In this document: positions 1 through 9,994 of the stretch, one piece after another
How positions within the stretch are numbered: position 1 is the stretch's first letter
Layout: each line of letters begins with the position of its first letter
Source of the DNA: a virus
DNA length: 64,000 bases
Direction: 5' to 3' (one strand)
IMG/VR virus record: IMGVR_UViG_3300009514_000007
Span: 51,953-115,952 of that record
Notes under the pieces: model-generated
Told to the model about the DNA's origin: nothing
Databases searched by the model: none
The model's input: only the letters and a program-made list of their open reading frames with translations
Translations under genes and position numbers: made by a program

Positions 1-12
1 CACGTAATTCTG

Positions 13-20
13 CCTATACC
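13..20 (+). promoter_or_regulatory. CCTATA element, candidate late promoter
   Basis: CCTATACC lies 19 nt before the first baseplate gene. Similar CCTATA/CCTATG elements occur in the other gaps of about 55 nt or more in the structural block (6133, 15471, 27317), always 27-60 nt before a start codon. No convincing -35 box is visible. Promoter function is an inference from position and recurrence only. Confidence 0.3.
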
Positions 21-38
21 TAACCAGAGACAAGAACC

Positions 39-1181
39 GTGAGTCAGGATTTTCAACTCGGCTTCGCTTGCCCGCATCTCACCATCGAGGAACGGGTGCA
101 GCTAGGCTCTGATCGCCGCTCCTTGGAGACACGTCAGCCCGTGTCTTCCGAGGATTTCGTGCAGGTTATCGTCAATGACGACCTCACGGTACCCAAGGGT
201 GGGCTGTTCTCGCCAGCGCGCGTGACGGGCTCGTTTGCGGGTCCATTCCATATCCGCGAAAACGAGAACACGCTCACGCTGATCAGCAGCACAGGGCGCA
301 TCGAGGAATATGCGCTCCCGGTCGGGCTCAGGGTCAAGGCAGCCCGTATCGTGGAATTGCTCGATGCTGTGCGTCGCAATCAAGGGATCGGAATCGTTCC
401 TGAGAACGTCAAGGGGTATCTCCGGTTCAGTGACATCGACCAACTTGGCGGGGCGAGTCGCATCGAGGTCCGTGGGCCAGCCGCCGTTCAGATCGGATTC
501 GTGAATCAGATCGCTGCCAAGGGACATTCGATTTTCCCTGGTTGGGAGATGGCTGAGCGCGCCGACATCGTGAACACGGTCAACATCAATCAGTTCGTCT
601 CGATCAAGACCCGGTTTCCGAAATTCCGCGAGCCGATCAAGGGCGACCCCGTGTTCAAGGTTACTTACGCCACGGTGCAGTCGCGTTGTCGCAGGTGCCG
701 GACGGCCGGCTTTGAGAACGATATGCGCTTCACCGAGCAGGGTGAGCCCGTACAGATCACGAACGAGAACCTGCTCAACCAGGCTCTACTCAAGATCATT
801 ATCACCGAGAAGGGCTCCAACGCCTTCCACAATTTCTACGGGACCGATCTTCACGCTCGTATCGGCATGAAGGCAGCGGGCGCGGCAGTGACGACGATCA
901 ACGAGGACATCCTGCGTGCCATCGAGAATTTCAAGAAGCTCCAGGCCGTGCAGGGGCAGTTCCAGAACCTCACAGCCAGGGAGCGCCTGTTTACCGTGTT
1001 GTCGGTCAATGTGATTCCGAGCGAGGTAGACCCAACTGTGTTTCTCGTGGAGATCGTCGGGACCAATGCTTCTGGCAAGCAAGTGGAGGTTTCCACTGTG
1101 TTCTCCGCGCCTGGGTCAGCCGCGCTCGTTGGTACGAACGGGCTGTCGCTCGGGCTTGCCCCCGAACCGGAGGATAGCTAG
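39..1181 (+). CDS. Baseplate wedge protein with gp25-like C-terminal domain
   Basis: The product has 380 aa and a GTG start. The C-terminal part (about residues 240-360) has the pattern of T4 gp25-type baseplate wedge proteins: LLNQALLKIIITEKGSN, a YGTDLHARIG stretch, and a later helix and beta segment ending in VEVSTVF. gp25 alone is usually about 130 aa, so roughly 235 residues are added at the N-terminus, including a CRRC pair just before the gp25 part. The protein would act in the baseplate at the tail tip. The following gene is the J-like wedge, the usual gp25-gp6 order. The stop region GAGGATAGCTAG also supplies the Shine-Dalgarno (SD) sequence for the next gene. Confidence 0.75.
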   Translation: MSQDFQLGFACPHLTIEERVQLGSDRRSLETRQPVSSEDFVQVIVNDDLTVPKGGLFSPARVTGSFAGPFHIRENENTLTLISSTGRIEEYALPVGLRVKAARIVELLDAVRRNQGIGIVPENVKGYLRFSDIDQLGGASRIEVRGPAAVQIGFVNQIAAKGHSIFPGWEMAERADIVNTVNINQFVSIKTRFPKFREPIKGDPVFKVTYATVQSRCRRCRTAGFENDMRFTEQGEPVQITNENLLNQALLKIIITEKGSNAFHNFYGTDLHARIGMKAAGAAVTTINEDILRAIENFKKLQAVQGQFQNLTARERLFTVLSVNVIPSEVDPTVFLVEIVGTNASGKQVEVSTVFSAPGSAALVGTNGLSLGLAPEPEDS

Positions 1182-1183
1182 CC

Positions 1184-4100
1184 ATGACGACGACTCCCAA
1201 GATCATTGGCCCAGACGGCGTTAGTCGGGAAGATTCCGAATTCACGACCACACTCCCTACGAGGTTTTTCAACGGCACCATTGACGAGAACACCGTCGAT
1301 ATGCAGATCAGTATCCGGGGCGCACCTTTTGTGTCCAACCCGGATCTGGTCGTCTTTGAGGACACGAGTTTCACGGTCCCCAACCCGTCTGTATTCCCCG
1401 ATGGCCTTGACCTCGCCGCAGGGCTCAATGAGATCCTGATCCGTTCTGTGGGCACCTCGGGCTCCGTGTCGAATTCCGCACGAGTGGCCGTTCGACTCGT
1501 ACAAGAGTCGGACCTTGGCAGCACGGGAGAGCCTCCGACCAACATCACCGTTGAACGCCGGGACAACGCGATTGTGATCACGGCCGAGGCATTGGACGAC
1601 TCCAATGTCACTGGCTACAACATCTATGCCTCGCGGTTCACGGGCGGTGGCGCGACGGGTTACGTGCGGATCAACGTCAACCCGATCACAGACACCTTCA
1701 CGAAAGCGGAGACGACCGAGCTTCGGACCCTGGAGGTCGATGCGGACGTTGCCACAAACCCGGATGGTTCCCCGGCTGCCGACCCGTTGTTCGTTCAGCT
1801 ACAGCAGACTCAGACCCGAGGCGGAGACCTGATCGAGCGCCTGGAGGACGTGACGCTCACTGACGAGCTTGCGTCAGCCATCACAATCCAAGAGCAGGAC
1901 AATCTGCTCCAGACCGATTTCACAGACGTAACAGAGGTACCGGAGACGACGACTAAGCTCCGCACGACGGTTCGCGTGGACTCGGTACGTGAGCGCCAAT
2001 TCATCAGCTTTGAGCATGACCGCCGAGCGGGGCCGACGAGCAAGCCCGCAACGGTTCCGGTCGGTGAATTCGCTGCGACTCCGATCACCGATAGCTTGTT
2101 TTACGTCGTTACGGCAGTCGTGTTCGACTCGGAGCTTCGGGTCGAGAACGAGTCTCCGTTCTCGATCGAGGTTGCGGCCAACCCGGTCACAGTTCAGTTG
2201 AACCTTGGTAACTTTCCCACGGTCACTCGCTCGGACATTACGCAGCAGACGATCACGGCGCTCTTGCGTACCAACCCGACCATCGCGGTCCAGCCCGGCG
2301 CCGTTGTCCGCGACATTTTTGTGGACCCCTTCGCCAGTGAGGCTGAGCGCGTCCGCTTCATCGTGGATTTCCTGCACCGCACGGAGTCGTTCGACACGTT
2401 GCTTCGCATCGACGGCATTGACGAGGACGGCAACCCTGTTGCGGTCCAAAACTCGGCGTACAAGCAGGCTCTCCAACGTGCCTTTGGGCTCCAGCGTCCC
2501 GAGGCGGTCCAGGCGGTGATCGACCAAGCCTTTGAGCAGGGGGCAGCCAAGGTTGGGCAGTCGCGCCTGCCGGGTATCCGCGCTCGCGGTCAGGTCACGT
2601 TTTTCACGAACACCCGCCCCACTCAGACCATCCCGATCCCGTTGGGGACGACGGTGGCTGCGGGTTCGGTGACGTTCGTGACGACGGCGGACTCCGCGAT
2701 CCCATTTGAGAATGCGGCTTCGTTCTTTGACCCGACTACGGGGCTGTTTTCGGTGGACGTGTTGATCCGCGCCGAGGCGGTCGGTGAGGCAAGCAACGTC
2801 GCGCGGGGTCAGATCCGCACGGTGCTTTCAGGGACCTCGGGTCTCCAGGTGATCAACTCCAGTGACACGTTTGGAGGCTTGAACCTGGAGACGAATTTCA
2901 AGCTCGCTGTCCGTGCCAAGAACGCCCTTGCGTCCGTGGACTCGGGGACGGAGGCAGGCTACCGCCAAACCCTCGCCGCCATCCCTGGCGTGCAGGAGAC
3001 AGTGATCGTCACTCCTGGCGACCAACTCATGCAGCGGGATTTCGACGCTGATTTCGACAAGCACGTCAAGGGCAAGGTGGACATCTACATCCGTGGGCGG
3101 AACCTCGCCACGGTGACGGACACCTTCGCGTTCACGTTTGAGACGAGCAACGACGCCCAATTCAAAATCAAGGGCAACCCATCGAACCTCGTCTTTGAGG
3201 CGCTGGACGCAAGGCTCACGCCTGACAACCCCCTTGCCGAGATGCTGGATTTTGCCGAGATCGGTCTTGGCTTCCGCAACGCGACCTCGGGTCAGAACTT
3301 CGACCTCACGAACGTCCAGATCCTCGACTACAAGACCATTCAACTTGACGATTCGCTCGCACAACCGGGTGCGGCCCTTGGCGATGTGTTGCTCGGGGAT
3401 TTCCGCTTCTTGGTCACCAACGAATTCATCCTTCCGCGCCAGCCGGTCGCCGAGGTTATTGGGGTTACCGGGCAACTCACGGGAGCTTTGAGCGATGACC
3501 AATTTGCGCTGTACCGTCTCGACAACCCGCTGCTCGATGGGCGCTCGACGGAAGCGCAGTCGTTCGTGCGGATTAACCCGTCGAGCGGGGTGCCGACCGG
3601 CAACCTCGTCGCGGTCCAGAACGAGTCCCACATCGTCATCGGCGAGTTCTACGAAACGCTGAACAACCTCGGGGTCAACCCCCTCACGATCCGGGTGTTC
3701 AATTCGGGCAAGACGATCGAATACCGGGGACCGAATCACCCCTCGGGCATCTCCGATTTCACGATCATCCCTGGCGACTCCACGACGGCGACCTCCATTG
3801 TCCGTATCCCCTCGGGAGGCATTTCTTCGGGCCAGCGGCTTCTCGTGGACTACCAGCACAACGAGAATTTCACCGTCGAGTACACGATCAACTTGGCTGT
3901 CAGCACGGCGCAGGGTGTGATCAACGGCCGCAAAGGCAAGCACATCACGGGAGACATCCTCGTGAAAGAGGCCGTCCCGGTTCCCGTGGACCTGGCTGTC
4001 ACGATCATTCGGCGCTCGGGCTTTGCGGTGAGCCAAGTGGACCGGGCGGTACGGACGAATCTCACTCAGTTTTTCAACAGCCTGCCGATGGGTACGCCTG

Positions 4101-4726
4101 TTCGCCAGTCGGACCTCGATGCGGTGATCGAACGCACCGATGGGGTTTCGTTCGTGGACCTTCCGTTTACCAAGATGGTGCGTGCTCCCGACTCCTGCGT
4201 GATTCGTGAAGCCTTGCGTACCAGCCAGACCGGAGACACCACACTCATTGAGGGGACGGATCTCCAGCCCATCTCAACGACGACCGTGCTGGTGTGGCTC
4301 ATTGAGGACGAGTTGAACAGCGCGACTGCACAGGCGGGAGGCCCTGACAACGAATTCCGAGGCGTGACCAAGGACGACCGGGACATGGATCTCCAGCCGG
4401 TGCAGTTTGAGGCACTTGGGCTTGGCTCAGATCGCGCCTTCATTATCGGGGACGAGGGGCTGTCCATTCCGGGTTTCTCGGACAACGAGACGCTGCAAGC
4501 CGAGTTCCCCACGGCCAGCCTATCCGAGATCGAAGCACAGCGACGGAAGCTCACGTCGAACCGTGTGGCCGTCTCCCTTGCTGTAGGAGACAGCCCAACC
4601 GCCCACACCTTCACCGTGACCTACGTGGTGAGCGCGGTGAATACCGGGACCAAGAACCTCGATGCCTTCGACATCGAATACTTTGAGGTTGGCGACCTCG
4701 ATTTCACCCACTCCGAGGATAGCTAG
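1184..4726 (+). CDS. Baseplate J/gp6-like wedge protein, with FN3-like insert
   Basis: The product has 1180 aa. Residues about 360-410 (PGAVVRDIFVDPFASEAERV and the following helix) and about 930-1000 (LTQFFNSLPMGTPVRQSDLD, then VIERTDGVSFVDL) match the conserved core of baseplate J/T4 gp6-type wedge proteins, which form the ring that rearranges during tail contraction. Residues about 116-165 and 290-330 look like the two halves of a fibronectin-III-like domain (ITVERRDNAIVITAEA; FYVVTAVVFDSEL). This is longer than typical gp6 (about 660 aa). GGAGGAT about 10 nt upstream supports the ATG start. It ends with the same GAGGATAGCTAG junction as the previous gene and overlaps the next gene by one base. 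Confidence 0.8.
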   Translation: MTTTPKIIGPDGVSREDSEFTTTLPTRFFNGTIDENTVDMQISIRGAPFVSNPDLVVFEDTSFTVPNPSVFPDGLDLAAGLNEILIRSVGTSGSVSNSARVAVRLVQESDLGSTGEPPTNITVERRDNAIVITAEALDDSNVTGYNIYASRFTGGGATGYVRINVNPITDTFTKAETTELRTLEVDADVATNPDGSPAADPLFVQLQQTQTRGGDLIERLEDVTLTDELASAITIQEQDNLLQTDFTDVTEVPETTTKLRTTVRVDSVRERQFISFEHDRRAGPTSKPATVPVGEFAATPITDSLFYVVTAVVFDSELRVENESPFSIEVAANPVTVQLNLGNFPTVTRSDITQQTITALLRTNPTIAVQPGAVVRDIFVDPFASEAERVRFIVDFLHRTESFDTLLRIDGIDEDGNPVAVQNSAYKQALQRAFGLQRPEAVQAVIDQAFEQGAAKVGQSRLPGIRARGQVTFFTNTRPTQTIPIPLGTTVAAGSVTFVTTADSAIPFENAASFFDPTTGLFSVDVLIRAEAVGEASNVARGQIRTVLSGTSGLQVINSSDTFGGLNLETNFKLAVRAKNALASVDSGTEAGYRQTLAAIPGVQETVIVTPGDQLMQRDFDADFDKHVKGKVDIYIRGRNLATVTDTFAFTFETSNDAQFKIKGNPSNLVFEALDARLTPDNPLAEMLDFAEIGLGFRNATSGQNFDLTNVQILDYKTIQLDDSLAQPGAALGDVLLGDFRFLVTNEFILPRQPVAEVIGVTGQLTGALSDDQFALYRLDNPLLDGRSTEAQSFVRINPSSGVPTGNLVAVQNESHIVIGEFYETLNNLGVNPLTIRVFNSGKTIEYRGPNHPSGISDFTIIPGDSTTATSIVRIPSGGISSGQRLLVDYQHNENFTVEYTINLAVSTAQGVINGRKGKHITGDILVKEAVPVPVDLAVTIIRRSGFAVSQVDRAVRTNLTQFFNSLPMGTPVRQSDLDAVIERTDGVSFVDLPFTKMVRAPDSCVIREALRTSQTGDTTLIEGTDLQPISTTTVLVWLIEDELNSATAQAGGPDNEFRGVTKDDRDMDLQPVQFEALGLGSDRAFIIGDEGLSIPGFSDNETLQAEFPTASLSEIEAQRRKLTSNRVAVSLAVGDSPTAHTFTVTYVVSAVNTGTKNLDAFDIEYFEVGDLDFTHSEDS

Positions 4727-6114
4727 TGGCGACGGACGATCCAGATCGGGAGCGCAGCCTACTCCCGTATACGGTCGGGCAGAACCCTGCTCCGGTCGAG
4801 GTTGTCGGCCAACAGAGCACGGATCAGGTCCGTGCCCTGACCGAACAGATCTTGGGGACGTTCAGTCGTGTGCTCCCGTCCAACTACGTGAGCCAGATCT
4901 CCGGCCCGTTCTACAACACGCAATTCCAGGCGTTTGCGGAGGTGCTGGCCCGCATCCAGATCACAGCCGAGGAAGCCGCCCTGGATGGGCAGATCGATTT
5001 CACGCGCCCGGAGTTCCTGTGGCAGACGATCGGCACGCTGGTCTTTCCCGACATTAACGAGGATGGCATCCCCGACATCCCCGGAGATGTCTCGTACCGC
5101 TGTTTCTTGAAACGGATGATCAACCTCCTGCTCAGGGGCGCTCGCCTCGACGTGCAGAAAGAGGGTATCGAGCTACTGACGAGTGCGGTCGTCACCATCT
5201 TGGAGAAGGTCGCCTTCCAACGTGACCCGAACACGGCATGGGGCTTTGCCGAGCAGCACGAGTTTGAGGTCAACGTCTCGGACACCTCGACGTGGACGGA
5301 CCCTGAAACGGGGGAGTTGATCGAAGGCGTCGTCGGGACCGGCTTCCCCGAGGATCCGTTCCGGCTCCAAAAGAACGTCGCCATCGTCCTGCGGGCGCTC
5401 AAGCCTGCACACACGCTCTACGACTACCGGCACCTGTTCTTGGAGTCCTTTGAGGACATTTTCACGGACGACGTGTCTTGGGAGATTTCGCCGTACTACT
5501 ACGACGATTTTCGCCGATTCTGTGAGGGGGCTCAGTGCATCGCGGGCACGGGCGACACGCTCAGTGACCGCACCCTGTTTACGGATCCGACTCTCGATTT
5601 CAGATCCATTTGCCCCGGAGCGTTGCTGGAGATCCTGAGTGGCCCGAACACCCCGCCTTCACAGGGCGGAGTCGATGAATTCAATTTGGGCCGGTACTAC
5701 GTCCGCGAGGTACTGCGGATGCCGATCGGCGCGGAAAGCACGCCGAGGGCTTACACGACCTCCCCCACTGGCCTGAGTGGGACGGCCACGATCGGGGACA
5801 ACGGCCAGATCACGGACGAAGCTCAGGATTTCAGTCAGGTCGAGGAAGGCGAGATCCTGACCATCACCGAGGGCGGGAATGCCGGGAGCTACCGGATCGA
5901 TACGCTTTTGGGGGTAAACGGCGGAGAACCGGGCTTTGTAGCCTCTGGCTCTCTGATCGAGTCGATTCGGGTGGCCCCGAGCATGTTGCGGCTCGCCCGG
6001 ATCATGCCTGAGCAGGCCACCGGGCAGAGCTACACGGTGGGTGTGGATCGTCTGGGAATTCGGAAACCCCAGATCGTCGTCGGAGAGGACGCTAGTGCCC
6101 AATTTTACCTGTGA
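4726..6114 (+). CDS. Putative baseplate wedge/tail protein
   Basis: The product has 462 aa, with a GTG start overlapping the stop of the J-like gene (TAGTG), so it is probably translationally coupled. The N-terminal 230 residues are helical and contain LTEQILGTFSRVLPSNYVSQ and a long GARLDVQKEGIELLTSAVV segment. That layout resembles proteins placed after gp6/J in baseplate operons (P2 gpI or gp53-like position). A beta-rich part near residues 350-420 contains DFSQVEEGEILTITEGGNAG, a small module recurring in tail proteins. I recognise no exact family, so assignment to the baseplate rests on position and coupling. Confidence 0.5.
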   Translation: MATDDPDRERSLLPYTVGQNPAPVEVVGQQSTDQVRALTEQILGTFSRVLPSNYVSQISGPFYNTQFQAFAEVLARIQITAEEAALDGQIDFTRPEFLWQTIGTLVFPDINEDGIPDIPGDVSYRCFLKRMINLLLRGARLDVQKEGIELLTSAVVTILEKVAFQRDPNTAWGFAEQHEFEVNVSDTSTWTDPETGELIEGVVGTGFPEDPFRLQKNVAIVLRALKPAHTLYDYRHLFLESFEDIFTDDVSWEISPYYYDDFRRFCEGAQCIAGTGDTLSDRTLFTDPTLDFRSICPGALLEILSGPNTPPSQGGVDEFNLGRYYVREVLRMPIGAESTPRAYTTSPTGLSGTATIGDNGQITDEAQDFSQVEEGEILTITEGGNAGSYRIDTLLGVNGGEPGFVASGSLIESIRVAPSMLRLARIMPEQATGQSYTVGVDRLGIRKPQIVVGEDASAQFYL

Positions 6115-6132
6115 ATTCGGCTCGGTTGCGGG

Positions 6133-6140
6133 CCTATAGG
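6133..6140 (+). promoter_or_regulatory. CCTATAGG element, candidate late promoter
   Basis: CCTATAGG sits in the 58-nt gap between the wedge gene and the tail fibre gene, 32 nt before the ATG, followed by an AAGGAG ribosome site at 6162-6167. The identical octamer recurs at 27317-27324, in both cases followed by a GGTAGGAC string. Confidence 0.35.
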
Positions 6141-6172
6141 GCGAGCTAGGTAGGACCGTCCAAGGAGCATCA

Positions 6173-9100
6173 ATGGCCGCTAGCATTGAAAGCAAAGTCA
6201 ACGCAGCCGCACCGCTGGTCGGCGTGAGCCGCGAAGATCTGCGGGCGGGCGACGTAATCACCCTGACGCATGTTGGAGCGCCAGCCACGACCTACGGGTG
6301 GTCGCTGCTGTTTACGCCTGACCAACCGGACGGTACCCCGTCCACCGCGACCCTTTCCTCGACGGTCGGGCCTGGTCCGATCACCTTCACGGTAGACAAC
6401 GAGGGCGCGTATCTCGTCCAATTGATTGTCGATTTCGGCCTTGGGACCGAATCGAAGCAATCCGTTCGGCTGCGTTTTCAGACCGTATTTGCGGATCTGA
6501 AACTGGTCGCGGGCGGCGAGAAGCGAGACACCACCGAGGCCATCCCGGTCGATGCGAGCCCCGAAGGTTGGGCCGACGACCAAAACCAGAATCTCCAGAC
6601 GTTGCTGGCTCTCGTCCAGCACGTCTCGTCCAGCGGTCGAATTCTCTACATCGACGCGAACCGATCGAAAGACTCCAGCAACCCTCCGAACGACCCGACC
6701 ATCGCGGAAGCGTTCGCGGACGGTTCCACCTATGCCGAGGCAGCGGCCCTCGCCAACAACCCGGTCTGGAACGAAGGCGTGCCGCCCTCGTCCACGAGTC
6801 CGGTGATCGTTGCTGCCCGGCCCGGCCTCTACATCGAGAACCTGACCCTTGAGCCCTACGTCCACCTGATCGCGTGGCCCTCGACGGGGGGCTTCGATGG
6901 TGACACGGCGCTTGGCAAGGTAGACAACTCGGTTCGATTCCGATGTGCCAACGGTGGCGGTGTTCCGGCCCTCACTCACACGGCTAGCGTTCCGCTCGTC
7001 GGTGATTTCGTGATGGCTGCGGGCGTGGTGTTTGAGAACATCGGCACGACGACCAATGCGGCGATCCGAAAGACCGGCGTTGGCGATTTCCACGCCGTCA
7101 ATTGTCGGGTCGTTCAAAACGGCAATGGGGCGGGACAGGGCGCAGCGCTCTCCCCCGAGAACGGGCGCACTTTCCTGCGGGAAACCACGCTCGTCCAAAA
7201 CGCAACCTTCTCGGACGACCTCGCAGCTTTGTCTTTGGCCCCTGCGGGTCCGAATACTGCATCCGTCGTCATGGACGGAGGCAAGATCCACGGTACGTCG
7301 GCTGCGCGCCTGGACATCAATCAGGTCGGTGGTGCGGGCACCTTCGCCACTTTCCGTGATGTCGAATTCCGCCAGGTCGGCATCGGCCCGAGCAGCTACG
7401 TCGTCCACACGTTTGCTCCGGTCACGTCTTTCGACCGCTGTAGCTTTAGCAATGAGAACGGCGGCGCCGATGCGATCGAGGGCAACCCTGGAGGCGTAGG
7501 TACGCCGGGTGCCATGACCATCGAGGTTCGTCGCAGCACTCTCGGGGCACCGGGCGCCTACTTGGGCATCCTGTTTGACGACACCGGCCTCGGTGGGGCA
7601 GCGCTTTTGCGCACAGGTTCGTCGGAATTCTTGGAGCCCATCACGGAGCCCGGCGGGACGATTCCCCGTGAGGCCCTGACTCTTGGCACGACTCTGTTCT
7701 ACGACAACACGGCATCTGGTATCACGGCCGAGAACGTCCAAGACGCCATCGACCAGACGTTCGATGCTGCGGACTCGATTGCCAACCTGGACGACGCCTA
7801 TGACGGCTTCGATTTCTCGACTACCCCTCCGACTCGCCTCGTTGGCGGCGGTCGGGTCATTCTCGCAGACGCCGATGCGGTCGAGGTTCACGGTTCTGGT
7901 GTCTCGACGGACCCCCCGGCCATTGACGACCTGAGTGGTGACGGTACCGTTCGGATCAATCAGGCGTTGGAGATCGGCGCGATCAATGCCCCCGAGGTTC
8001 TGATCGATTCCAACTTGTTCGGCAACGGGCCGTTTATGTCGATGGGCCAACTTGTTTGGTCCGACAGCCCACTCGGAGCCTCCGCGTATTTCGTCGCCAA
8101 GGCGACCGGGGACACGGGCGGAACCGACGAATACCGAAACTACAATCTCCGCATCCAGACGCAGAGCGGCTACGGGCACACGATGGCCGGGCCGATGCTC
8201 TCGGAAATGGGCGCCCTGATCCTCCAGGGTGGGTCGGCCTACGCAATCGGTGGGGTCAACTCCCCGGCTGGCGGTTCGGTCTACGTCATGGCGGGCAACG
8301 TCGATACGGCGGCTGCCGCCCCGGATGGCGACCCCGGCAACGTGTGGGTAGTCCCCGGTGTCTCGCAGGTCGGTGGTACTCCGACTGTTGGCTCGATGAA
8401 GCTGGTCGATCCCGACTCAGCGACCTCGGCAACGCTCGTTCCCGTCAGCAACTTTGTGGACTCCGGTGCTCCAGCGGGCACGATCACGTTCGCAACCGAC
8501 ACGGGCAAGGTCACTGTTACCTTCACAGGCGGAGAGGTCTTTGCCGGACCTGGCGGCATTCAGGAGAAGCTGCAACTGGCTTCGGGCATGGTGGCGACCT
8601 GGCCGGGAGGCGCAACGCCGATCACCCTGACCACGACTGCCATTGGCCCGACCGCTGAGCTTCTGTACGTGGCAGACACGGGAGGCGTAAACGCTTTCCT
8701 CGGTGATTTCTCGATCACGGGTGGTGCTGTATTCACGCCGGGGACGTTCCCCGTCGTCGTGGATATGTGGGCCAATGGCTCGGGCGAGCTTGAGGTGGGG
8801 CCTGTTGGCGGTGGGTCCAACATGATCTACAACCCGACCACCGGGAAGCTTACCGTCCCCGGCCTGATTGACCCGACCGGCATGGCCTTCACCAACGAGG
8901 CCGAGGCTACGATTGCCGCCGCCGTTGGGACGCTCGGCACTGCGTTCGTGTCAGACGGCACTGGCCTTGCCCCGAACGCTGACCACCTGTATTTCCGACG
9001 TGGCAGTGATGGCGTGCTGTTCGACCTGCTTGCTGCGGGTGGAGGCGGCGCACCGCTTGGGTCGCGCTATGTCCTTTCGCCCGGCGCGGCAGATGGCTCG

Positions 9101-9988
9101 CTGACGGCTGAGCGAATCATCGCGGACACTGCCGACATCGCATGGACCGATGGTGGTGCGGGTGGCTCGTTGACTGCCGACCTGGCGGTTCAAGGAGCGG
9201 TCACGCCAGGCACTTACCTGCTCGCCGATGTCACGGTGAACAGCAAGGGAGTCATCACTGGCATCGCGGCGGGTACGTCGGGTGGGGCCTCGTCGGCAGC
9301 CTCCTACGTGATCGTCGGTGGGGGTACGGGCGATGGTACGCTCACCGAGGAACGCACCCTTGCAGGAGATGCGGGCACTGCAAACGTCTCCGTCACCGAT
9401 CTCGGTGTCGGCAACCCGGTTCGCATTGACCTGATCAACACCGCAGTTACGCCGGGTGTTTACGGCGGAGCCGGAGCGGCTACGACCTTCACGGTGGATG
9501 CGAACGGGCGTCTCACCGCAGCAGCAACGGAATCGGGGCCTTTCCCTGCGGTCCATACGATCTCGGAGCAAATGACTGTCCCGGTCGGGGTTGCGCCTCC
9601 GAACACGATCAACGAATTCCATGCTCTCGCGTTCCCGGCTGGCTTTACGCCCGTTCCTGTTCCGGGTGGAGGTGGCCCGGCTGCGGCCTACGTCTACATC
9701 GACGTGGCGTTGGGTATGGCTCCTGGTACCGCTCTCTTGGAGATCTTCGCAGGGCCTCCGACTCCAGGTGTCCCTGCGGCCGGTACCTTGCCAGGACCAC
9801 ACCCCTCGTTCGTTTCGCTTGCGCCCCCCGTTGACATCGGGATTTTGGCTCCGGCGACGCATCTTGCAATCCCCATCGCTCTTGCCCCCATTCCGCCGGG
9901 TAGTTTCCTAGTGTTCAACACGGTCTACACGGCACCGGTGCCAACGGGTGATGGGCTGATCGTGTCCGTTTCCGGTATTGGCGCCTGA
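6173..9988 (+). CDS. Tail fibre / receptor-binding type protein
   Basis: The product has 1271 aa. The AAGGAG site 5 nt upstream fixes the ATG. Residues about 155-500 have the look of a right-handed beta-helix (IVAARPGLYIENLTLEPYVH; repeated short strands with Asn and Gly turns). Residues about 963-1036 and 1041-1120 are two tandem copies of a fibre-shaft repeat, with VTPGTYLLADVTVNSKG and VTPGVYGGAGAATTFTVDANG as equivalent segments. The C-terminal 150 residues are Pro/Gly-rich and could be the tip. No signal peptide or catalytic residues are evident. It would act at the cell surface in adsorption, but receptor and host are unknown. Confidence 0.65.
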   Translation: MAASIESKVNAAAPLVGVSREDLRAGDVITLTHVGAPATTYGWSLLFTPDQPDGTPSTATLSSTVGPGPITFTVDNEGAYLVQLIVDFGLGTESKQSVRLRFQTVFADLKLVAGGEKRDTTEAIPVDASPEGWADDQNQNLQTLLALVQHVSSSGRILYIDANRSKDSSNPPNDPTIAEAFADGSTYAEAAALANNPVWNEGVPPSSTSPVIVAARPGLYIENLTLEPYVHLIAWPSTGGFDGDTALGKVDNSVRFRCANGGGVPALTHTASVPLVGDFVMAAGVVFENIGTTTNAAIRKTGVGDFHAVNCRVVQNGNGAGQGAALSPENGRTFLRETTLVQNATFSDDLAALSLAPAGPNTASVVMDGGKIHGTSAARLDINQVGGAGTFATFRDVEFRQVGIGPSSYVVHTFAPVTSFDRCSFSNENGGADAIEGNPGGVGTPGAMTIEVRRSTLGAPGAYLGILFDDTGLGGAALLRTGSSEFLEPITEPGGTIPREALTLGTTLFYDNTASGITAENVQDAIDQTFDAADSIANLDDAYDGFDFSTTPPTRLVGGGRVILADADAVEVHGSGVSTDPPAIDDLSGDGTVRINQALEIGAINAPEVLIDSNLFGNGPFMSMGQLVWSDSPLGASAYFVAKATGDTGGTDEYRNYNLRIQTQSGYGHTMAGPMLSEMGALILQGGSAYAIGGVNSPAGGSVYVMAGNVDTAAAAPDGDPGNVWVVPGVSQVGGTPTVGSMKLVDPDSATSATLVPVSNFVDSGAPAGTITFATDTGKVTVTFTGGEVFAGPGGIQEKLQLASGMVATWPGGATPITLTTTAIGPTAELLYVADTGGVNAFLGDFSITGGAVFTPGTFPVVVDMWANGSGELEVGPVGGGSNMIYNPTTGKLTVPGLIDPTGMAFTNEAEATIAAAVGTLGTAFVSDGTGLAPNADHLYFRRGSDGVLFDLLAAGGGGAPLGSRYVLSPGAADGSLTAERIIADTADIAWTDGGAGGSLTADLAVQGAVTPGTYLLADVTVNSKGVITGIAAGTSGGASSAASYVIVGGGTGDGTLTEERTLAGDAGTANVSVTDLGVGNPVRIDLINTAVTPGVYGGAGAATTFTVDANGRLTAAATESGPFPAVHTISEQMTVPVGVAPPNTINEFHALAFPAGFTPVPVPGGGGPAAAYVYIDVALGMAPGTALLEIFAGPPTPGVPAAGTLPGPHPSFVSLAPPVDIGILAPATHLAIPIALAPIPPGSFLVFNTVYTAPVPTGDGLIVSVSGIGA

Positions 9989-9994
9989 TGATCC

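Noticed and set aside
6170-8179. Minus-strand ORF of about 670 codons
   Set aside because: Antisense to the tail fibre gene and Arg/Val/Asp-rich; no independent coding signal.
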